Below the pieces are notes generated by a model. It was not told where the DNA came from. It worked only from the letters and a program-made list of their open reading frames with translations, and did no database searches. Position numbers and translations under genes: made by a program. This document shows, piece by piece, positions 35,122 to 45,200 of a stretch of DNA of 64,000 nucleotides. The stretch's first letter is position 1, and each line of letters opens with the position of its first letter. The stretch comes from Owenia fusiformis (taxonomy: Eukaryota > Annelida > Polychaeta > Sabellida > Oweniidae), in assembly GCA_903813345.2 (NCBI GenBank), contig CAIIXF020000003.1:31414651-31478650 (forward strand), in the 5' to 3' direction.

Positions 35122-35146
35122 GTATAATCTATATTCTCTAATATAC

Positions 35147-35383
35147 CCTACTTTCACACCAAACTAGTTCTCACTACGTTCTCAACGGGATTAAACTGTG
35201 TACGAACGGATTGGACGTACTTAGAACCGTTTGGGGTCTATACAAACTTCATGAATGTACTCGAACGGGTAAGTCCTCCATGCTAAAAATATGTTCTGAA
35301 CGAACTGCGAATGCGATGGACGTTTTACGACTTTTTGGTAGGGTTCGAAATAACGGCCGAGATCTAGTTTGGTGTGATAGGGA
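35147..35383. mobile_element. CTATCACACC-family MITE, short complete copy
   Basis: The ends are CCCTACTTTCACACCAAACT on the left and the inverted AGTTTGGTGTGATAGGG on the right, about 235 bp in all. It begins about 25 bases from the miniature LTR element. The internal phrase GTACGAACGGATTGG is shared with the other copies. Confidence 0.8.
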
Positions 35384-35489
35384 GTGAAATGTTAACGTTC
35401 ATACCATATATGACTAATACATTTAACGTGTATGTATCAAGGCACGAGCAATTTTCAGTAAAAACTTCACAATTTTGAGCCGTAACATT

Positions 35490-36170
35490 TTTTAGAATTG
35501 TCTTTTCGTGACGAGGGGATATAGAGGAGCCCATCCGTTCGAGTTTCCAGGTGATACCTCAAATACCAGTTGACGGACTTCATTTAATAGGTTTATGCCT
35601 TATGGGTGTTCGACCTCTGATCGAGAAGGAATTTCAACATGTATGCTCAATCCAAAATGACCGCCATTTTTTTTTAAAAATTTAATATTTATAACTCGAA
35701 TATTAGTTGACGGATTTTGTTCAAATTTAATATGCTGATGCCTAGAGACAAGGAGCTTTGTTCAAGAAGAAATTTTCAGGATAGATACTGAACTTCAAAA
35801 TGGCTGCCATTTTTCGGAAAAACGTAATCTTAGATAACTCAAATTTCAGCGGCCGGATTTGGTGCCATTTGTCGTAAAGTGTAATCATTGATAACACAAA
35901 TACCAGTGGATGGATTTGGTTCAAAGTTTGTATACTTATCCCTGGAAACAAAAGAGCTCTGCTTGAGAAGAAATTTTCAGAAGACAGCTGAATTAAAAAA
36001 GCCGCCATTTTCGCGACAACGTTATATTGACAGCTCAAATACCAGTTGACGGATTTGATTAAAATTTTCTATGCTGATATTTAGGGACAAAGGAGCTCTA
36101 TTCAAGAGGGAATTTTCAAGATGGCCCTATCTATCAAAACATATTCTGTTCGGCGGGATTTGTTACTTTT
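35490..36170. repeat. Diverged tandem repeat, units of roughly 150-180 bp
   Basis: A phrase of the form CAAATACCAGTTGACGGATT recurs near 35555, 35700, 35840, 35900 and 36035. Each is followed by variants of TATGCTGATGCCTAG.GACA and AAGAAATTTTCA. The copies are diverged and partly nested, indicating an old expanded array. No gene is present. Confidence 0.65.
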
Positions 36171-36339
36171 TGGAATTGCTGTTTTCTAGATATTAAATAC
36201 ATTTAACTCATTTTTACAGTGTAATATCTACATCTATGTCTTTAAGCATCGATTTCGGGTTGCACTACTTAAACTCCTATCTAATAGGTCTTATGATTGA
36301 TTTGTAATTATAAATTGCACATTCCCCTGCGATATGTAT

Positions 36340-39066
36340 CAGGCCCGTAAGACACTTTTCTCGAAGGGGGTGCGGTTTTTAATAAAGAGAAAATAAAATT
36401 GTCATTTTTTCCGCGTAAATAAAATCGCGTAAGTCAGAGGGGGGGGGGGGGGGGGGGGGGGGGTTGGGGGGTCAGTTACTCTCTATATTAAGGTCACTCA
36501 GCCTATTTTGTAGTATTCTATTGTTTTCATATTGTTTTTAGTATGAGCAATTTGGAGAAGCATTGGAATAGGGAGGGTGTGCTAGAAGGCAATAGAATCA
36601 ATTTAAAGTGTCTCACATATTCGATCAAAATTTGCCATGCAAACATGTTAGTCTACTTTACTGGCCCCCCTTGCTGTAACAAGGAACCCAAAACACATTA
36701 AAACGTAAACATAAACCAATTAGTCACTTCACTATGAAAGTGAGGGGTGTACGCTGTGTGCATGGACTAACACAATACCAGTGGTCATTTACTGTGTCAA
36801 CTTAGTAACCCTTGCATATCGTGCTCACTCAAGCATTGAATAATGTTTTTATGATCTAAATGTTTGTGGTTTATAAAAAAAAGTGATATGTTTTAGTTAG
36901 AAATACATTAATTAATATATTCATTCAAACAGCACTAGAATGCTGGAAGAAAGAGCAATGGTGACAAAATGCAGACAGAATTTTCCGTAAGGGTTTCAAA
37001 CATTTCTGAACACAATCATACATGTACTTCATGTCTATACTGTTATTTTTAGTGCTATATTTATAGAAATAATTTCACGTATTAAAATCATATTTTCCAG
37101 CAATGACTTCTAATTCGGAACCACACCCATATCATATTTTCTTCAATAACTCCAAACATGTGTAAACATTGACCATGTGCATATAAATTCAGATTTCACG
37201 AGCTCTTTCCTATTCGAGTACCTCATACACCCCTGCATGGATTTGAGTTGGATTCGCCTTTTATACGTGAGCCGACACACTCGCAAACGCTGATTGGATA
37301 AAGATTGCGAGAATCTTTAAAGAAATTCTGATTTTTTTCTTCTTTGAGGAGCTAGTGGGCAGCACAGGAAAATTTTACTAATTCAAGATGCTGTCTGGTT
37401 AATTATGAGCACTTTTAATATGTTTGAGTAAATGAATGCTTTAGTTTTTGGGATGCGGTGTCAGCATTATTTATGATTTCATTATGTCACTTGGTGATTT
37501 CTGGGCACTTTTAAAGTGTAATTAAAATAACAAATGCAACTTCCAAACATTCCCAATTGTTTTTGGTGGGGGGATGCAAGGAGCCCCTCCACCTAGAAAA
37601 TTTTACACTTTTGAGATGCTATTTGGTGCTTTCTGAGTGCTTTCAAAGTGTATGAGTCATAAAAGGATAAAAGGGTGAGGTGGGGTGGGGATGCCAGAGG
37701 GGGAGCAAGGGGTTTTCCCTCAGAAACATTGACCATTTCAATGTGCTATTTGATGATGTCTGGGCACTTTAAAAGTGACTCTGAGATAATACATGAAATT
37801 CATATTTTTCATATTCTTCATATAATTCATATATTTGGTGCTTTCTGAGCACTTTTAAAGTGTACGAGTCAATAAAAATGAACAACAATCACACTTTTTT
37901 CAAATTTTGGGGGTGTCAAGGGGGGGGGGGCAAAGGGGGGAGGGTAGGGTTGGGAACTTTTGTCAATTGTTTTGTGGGGGATGTGAGGGGTGGCCTACTT
38001 CTTTAGAAAGTTTTACAATTTTAAGATGCTATTTTGTGCTTTCTGGGCACTTTTAAAGTGTATGAGTCAATAAAAAAGATTAAACCATATTTTTTTCTAT
38101 TTTCTTTTTTTTGGGGGGAGGGAGGGGGGGGGGGGGTGAGGATGACAGAGGGGGAGCATGTGTTAGTCCCCCAGAAACGTTGACTATATCAAGGAGCTAT
38201 TTGATGATGTCTTGGCACTTTAAAAGTGTCTGAGGCAACACATAAAATAAATTCAGATCTTTTCAATTGTTTTGTGGGGGTGTGAGGGGTGGCCCACTCC
38301 CCCTAGAAAATTGTACAATTTAAAGATGTTATTTGGTGCTTTCTGGACACTTTCAAATTGTATGAGTCAATAAAAAAAAGAGAAAAAATCATATTATATA
38401 TTTTTTTGAGGGGGGTCCAAGGGGGGGGGGGTGCCCGAGGGGGAGCAAGTGTTAGTCCCCCAGAAACATTGACTATATCAAGGAGCTATTTGATGGTGTC
38501 TGGGCACTTTAAAAGTGTCTGAGACAATACATAAAATAAATTCAGAACTTTTCAATTGTTCCACTCCCCCTAGAAAATTTTACAATTTTAAGATGCTATT
38601 TGGTGCTTTCTGGACACTTTCAAAGTGTATGAGTCAATAAAAAAGATAAGAAAAAAATCATAATTTTTTTAAATTTTTTTTTGGGGGGGGGGTGTGTCTA
38701 AGCGGAGGGGGTGCCCGATTGGGAGGTGGGGTGAGGATGCCAGAGGGGGAGCAAGTGTTAGTCCCCCAGAAACATTGACTATATCAAGGAGCTATTTGAT
38801 GATGTCTGGGCACTTTAAAAGTGTCTTGAGACAATACATAAAATAAATTCAGAACTTTTCAATTGTTTTTGTGGGGGTGTGAGGTGTGGCCCACTCCCCC
38901 AAGAAAATTTAACGATTTCAAGATGCTATTTGGTGCTTTCTGGGCACTTTCAAAGTGTATGAGTCAATGGAAAAAAAGTAGAAAAAAAATCTTTTTCACC
39001 CTGGAGGGGGGGTGTCAGAGGGGGGTGCGGTCGCACCCATCGCACCCCCCCATCTGACGGCCATGC
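36340..39066. mobile_element. G-rich TIR element (copy 2), upstream of the sulfatase-like gene
   Basis: It has the same ends as the copy at 26898-28629 (CAGGCCCGTAAGA, and TCTGACGGCC on the right), flanked by TGTAT on both sides. The segment at about 36480-37500 is more complex and unlike copy 1. After it come at least five tandem units with the GATGCTATTTGGTGCTTTCT and GAGCTATTTGATGATGTCTG phrases separated by long G runs. It is about 1 kb longer than copy 1, through extra units and the complex segment. Confidence 0.8.
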
Positions 39067-39252
39067 TGTATGTGTATATGCTTTTTTATTTATTTATCCC
39101 TGACATTTAAATGCTTGAACATAAACATGATATCAATACACGAAAGGTGTATAAACAGCTTCAGAATGCTCGTGATACACTGAGGCCAATTAGTTCATTA
39201 TACTAGGAATATATGAGACACATGCTTGTGCATGTATCAATTGGTAATTAGT

Positions 39253-42200
39253 ATGAATCGAGAATGTGGCTTGAATTTGGGACTACTGATGGCGACGGCA
39301 TTTTTGTTAGGTAAGAAACAACCAAGAGGGGTTGACCCCTAGCATTAATTCGCGATCTTTTAGATCTTTTGACTGACTTGGACCGATTTGGATATAATAT
39401 TACTACAATGTGCACGTCCTACCGACTTACTTATTGGTCTGGAGATGGACATCTTTATTATATTACTCCCATTGTTCCATGCCAGTCAAACAAGAAGAAT
39501 ACTGGTAGTCTATCCTTGACGTTAAATCACTGTCTATATGTTCTATGCATTTCCTACTGTTTACGAAGACACTTGTTGTATAATTCTTTGAAAGAATTCC
39601 ATTTTCATCCAATTCACCTTAACTCCCATAGGTCCAATTGCTTTCTCTGGACTTTTAAGTGCCATAGATAGCACTAGTCCATGATTTTAGATCAATATGT
39701 AGAGGTTATTTAATGGGAAGGATGGAATATGAATTTTATTCCGAGGGAAGATATGGCATTAGCCGAGGAATTACTGTCTGAAAACTAGACCTGAAACTTA
39801 TTTATTTTATTTCTGTATTTTGTAACCCAGTGATGGTAACATAAAATACTACAATTTAATTTATCATATAACATTTTCAACTTTATTATCACGTTTTGAA
39901 ATAGATCGAAAAACGTAAAAATCGAGAGAATAGTTCTGATATGGGATTTTTGAATATCAATTCAATTCTATTCCCTGTTTATTTTAAAGGGAAAAGATGT
40001 TAATATTGAATTAATGCTATTGTAGGTTTGACAAAATGTCAAACATGTAAGAATACCATATGCAAGAGAGGAGATCTAGAAAGGCTAACTAATGAGATAT
40101 CTGGGAAAATTTCTAGCATGGAAAATGAATTTGGTAAAATTACCGCTGTCATATCTGAAATGAGGGACGAAGTAAGTGAACTCTCAGGTAAAATCTCCAT
40201 GATGCAATCAGAAATGACAAAGCAACACCTCCAGGAAAATAAATCGATGGTTGATAAATGTGCTTCAAACCAAAGCAAAGGGAAAGGTAAATATATTTTT
40301 AGAATTCTCGGTTTAATATTTTTAATACCTTGTATGTTTGGTTTGCTCCTTTTGGAAAGGAATGTAAATAAATAAAAATTGGATAATCACACTTTGAAAT
40401 GTCTGAGAGCCGCACTTTAGAATTACGTGAACGTATTGAATAGTGTTCCCGTGTATTGTAGTGACATACACTTGCTTATTTTACTGAATTTTTTTTGTGT
40501 TATACATATTTATTGGATTACATTAATAGCTATCAGCTAATACAAAATGTTTTCCAAAATATAAAATGTTTGTTGTTTGTTTTACTGAAATAACACATGC
40601 GTTTCATTGTAAAGTATAATATGTTTCATGTTTTTCAAAATTATTTAAAATTATAATTTAAAAAACGTGTCGACGATCAGAATACTGACTCTTTACCTTG
40701 TTTCTATAACATTGGAATGAAACACAAAGTACTAGTCTTCTAATTTTTAAACCATCTTTTTGTTTTCAGAGGATGCCTTGAAGCCACATATTGTCCTCAT
40801 AATTGCTGATGCACTCGGCTACAATGACATTGGCTTCAGGAATTCTAAATTTCTGACTCCTATTCTGGATGAACTTTCAAAGGAGGGCATTCGACTGGAT
40901 AATTATTACGTAGATGCAATGCCAACAGCATTTAGAGCCAGTCTAATGACGGGGCGATATCAGGTTAGTGTACAGTTGTCTATTCATTACTGTGTGTCGA
41001 GGTAATACCACGGAGAGAGCTAAATATCTCTTCGACCAATGGTTATAAAAAAGTAGAATTAAATAGTACAGATGAATGTGAAAGTTTGATATTAGTATTC
41101 TGGATACATCAATGAATACATCAACAATTTCTATTTATTGCAATTGTACAGCCAAACACTGGCGCGATGTCAATCATCCCTGTGGCGACGGAACACTGTA
41201 TCCCCCATAGGGACCTCAACCTTCCCGAAAGATTACAAAATGCCGGATACTCAACGTACTTCATTGGAAAATGGCATATGGGGTATTCAAAGCCATCGTG
41301 TTTGCCAAGAAGTCGAGGATTTGATTATTTCTATGGTAATGTTTTATATAGCTCGGGATCAAGTTGTGTACGTGCGTATATTCAAGATCTTTTTAATTTA
41401 GACGTTCAATCTTGCCATTGCATCATTGCAGTTGTGATAACCTGTATTGTGTTTGTTTGGTATCTCTCATTTCTAGCCTTGTCAACTTTGGTTTGGTACA
41501 TTCAGGGAGCTATACCGGAGAATGGAAAGATCACTTTAACCACATTCTGGAAGGGTGCGTACGAAAAGGGAATGCAACTACGATTGGGAAAGCATACTGC
41601 CTTTATAGAGGTAGAAAGATTAGGGATTGTGCGGGCAGATGCTGGTCGAAAGATTTTCACTACAGTGGTAATTATCTAAGATTAAATAAAATATAAAATA
41701 TGTAAAATGTCGTATAGAATGTTAATTAATATTTTCTAATTTGGTCGAAATCTGTCTCTACCACACATAGTGTCAAGAATATCACTTCATTTGCACATTA
41801 CCATAATTTCTGATCCGTGACAACAACAAGTTTTAAAGGAATCGATCTGAATGAAAACGAGGCACCAGTGCTCGACTCATATGGTGAATTCGGAGCAGAC
41901 TTATTGACAAAAAAGGCAACTGAGACGATCGAAAACCACAATCATGAGCGTGTAGGTTTATTTCCATGAATTGTTCGAACACAGATTAATTAAATGTAGT
42001 GCGGGGTATTTTAGATCAAGTTTTTTGCTGCATCTATGGTTCTTCCCGAGAAGTCCATGGAAATCAGCTCTGTGCAAAATTTGATTTTTTCATTATGTGC
42101 AAGGTTTCCGAAATAAAACAAAATCATTATTGTTAATCCTCCATCTTTGTTTTTACATTATATGTTAGTTACCCTAATATGTTTTTTAGCGCATGTTTAT

Positions 42201-45200
42201 GACAATTGCCTACGACACAAAGTCTCCGGATGCCACAGGGGAATATCGCAATAAAATAACACAAATACCCGATGGTAAACTAGGAGTTGAAAATATTCCA
42301 AGGAAAAATGTGGCAGGTATGAACCGACTTTCATTCGTGTTTTTCATTACTATATACGCTTTATTTGATGAAGTTTCCTTCCTTGAAACTGATGCAAAAA
42401 CATCTTGTTGGACCCTTTGTTACTTTGAGACCTCTGGATTTTGAGACAGGTGTAAAAGGGTAGGTGGTCCTATCAACTTTTGGTCCTACTCTCTATTGAT
42501 TTATATGGTGACCTAATTACAAATATTTTCATTATTATTTATACACAGTCAGGGCCAGTAAGGTCCGTAAGAAAAGGGAACCATAATTTCTTTTAACCGG
42601 GCCCCGTGTCACACACATCACAGCATTTTAGACTGGTATGCTCCATAAGTAATTAGTATCCACGACTATTTGTATTAGAATATTGGTAGGGTATACTTTT
42701 TTACTTATTCTTCAAGATATATTGTTTTGACTTCGGTACGACTAAAATATCCCATTACCAGCATTTCTGGATTGTAATAATGGCTCTTGAATAATGAGGA
42801 AGGGGGAGGGGGGTGGCACTTTTTCGTTATAGCTTAAAGATCTATCTATCTTAGGGATATTGTGACTATGTTTACTTATAACCGACTTCTCTCTTAATAT
42901 TTTCCATGACTTATAAGTTTTGATACTTTTTGATATTTCAAAAATTTACATCTATTGTAGCAATGGTTAATGCGATTGATACAGGAGTAGGCAAGATCAT
43001 CCAAAAGCTCAAGGAGACAGGAATGTGGGAAGACACTGTCCTCTTATTTACAAATGGTAGATATATTTCGCACATAAGTATAAGAATTCGTTTCCTTATG
43101 TTACATCACGCTGTTTAGCTTCGATAAGCAGTTATACAGGGTGTCGTTCGATAAGCAGTTATACAGGGTGTCGTTCGATAAGCAGTTATACAGGGTGTCG
43201 AAAAACTTGATCGTAAGAAAGTTGGATAATTCGGTCAATTTTGCTTTTGAAATTTAAGAATTATTTAGTTCATTCATTGAGAATTTTGTTGTGAAAGTTT
43301 CACGATAATCTGTCTATTGTGTCAAAAACTACAGTACCTTACAAAACATGCTCAAAGTGGCCATCTATGCACAAATGAATCCTGCGAACAAAGTTGTTAA
43401 TGACCCTGACCTATACACATCAATGTGGATGTACATATTGGGGTAGTCATTGCCCTCTTAAGATTGTTAGGGACCTGCCAGTATACACAGTGGCTTTGAG
43501 AAATCCCCAAAGATAAAAATCTGAGAGATTTAGATCTGGGGATAAAGCTGCCCAGAGTTCTGCAACTGATGAACTGACCACCAAAGCATTGCCTATCTCC
43601 TTAGGTGCCCTTTCTGGTGCTTAGTAACCTCTAAAACTTAGTGAGAACTTGAATATACCGGTCCGTGGTCATGGGAAAGCATGTCCCCATGTCATCTTCG
43701 AACCAAAAAGGACTGATGATTCAATGTTTGCTCATTGCCACCCAGGCAGTGCATTGTTCAGAATGCAATGGGCACTGTAACACTTTATCAGGAGGATATA
43801 AGCCCAAGTAGCAATTGTTCTTGGAATAAACTTATCCATTCAAAAAGAAATGTGTGTAGGAGAATCATCAATAACTTTGTTCGCCGGATTGAATCGAGCA
43901 TAGAGAGGAGAGGTGCACATTTGTGGCATGTTTTGTAAGGAACTGTAGTTTTTGTCTCAATAAGCAGATTATTATCAAACGTTCACAAAATTCACATTGA
44001 ATGAACTAAATAATTCTGACATTTTAAGGCAAAATATGCAAAACTGACCGAGTTATTTAACTTTATTACGGTCCTGTTTTTTGGACACCCTGTATGTACC
44101 TAAACATCACCGGAACGCTTTAAAACCAGTGACAAGAGATCCATGTCCTTAGTTGTTCTTGAAGAAATCGAAATAAAATGAGGTTTAGGCCCGTAACCAG
44201 CTTTTGTCTCGAGGTGGGAGTTATTTATTGCTTCGGGCTTTATCCAATTGAATATGTGTTCAATTGTATCAAACTAGAAAAGGGAGATTTTTGAAGGAAT
44301 AATTACACCCGCTCTCCCCTTAATTACGGGCCTTCATTCCGTTATATATTTAGATAGAGGAGGACATACAAAGAGTAACAACAACTGGCCATTACGTGGC
44401 TCGGCGTTTAATTTCTTCGAAGGTGGCATTCGGGGAATAGGAATTGTGGCTGGTCCCGTCACAAAGAAAGGTGATCTCGTATTTCAGTCGATTCTTATTT
44501 TACAAATAATCTCCAAAGCCTGGTTACTTATATATCTGCTTTAAATGACCCTTTTAGCCAATTGCAGATTATTGATGTAGATGTACTTGGGATTCATCTG
44601 TTTCGCTCTTTTTATTATTATCTAGCAAAGATGTATAATAATTCCAATTCACAATTATATCACGTGGCTGACTGGTATAAAACATTCCTGGATCTCGCAG
44701 GGGCAAATGTAGGCGACTCAGGGGCAGACTCACACGACATTTGGTCATCCATTAGGTAATATCGTTTTTGTACTTGGGTCGTTTCAATTGAACCCCTATC
44801 CACCTATCTAAATAAACATGATACTTTATAATATTCGTGTCTAAAGTAAAACAAATGAAAAATATGGGTTTGGCTGTATATTGGAAATTTAAAAATATTT
44901 AGCTTAGACACTACAAGCCCAAGAGATGAGATCCTACACAGTATGAATCCAGTTATGCCGAAACTTGGAGAACCTCTCTACAGAGATACATTTGACAGCT
45001 CTATACATAGTGTGTTAAGAATGGGCGATTATAAACTGTTCACTGGAAGTAAGTGTGTCTTTGCCATTTCGATTTAAACGGCAGATATAGTTGAATAAAG
45101 AGGATGTATATTTAGTATTTCTAATTGAGGAATGCAAATATAAAAACTGTTCTGTCAATGGATACTTAAAAGGTCAATCGTATCTGTTGAGATTTAAAAT

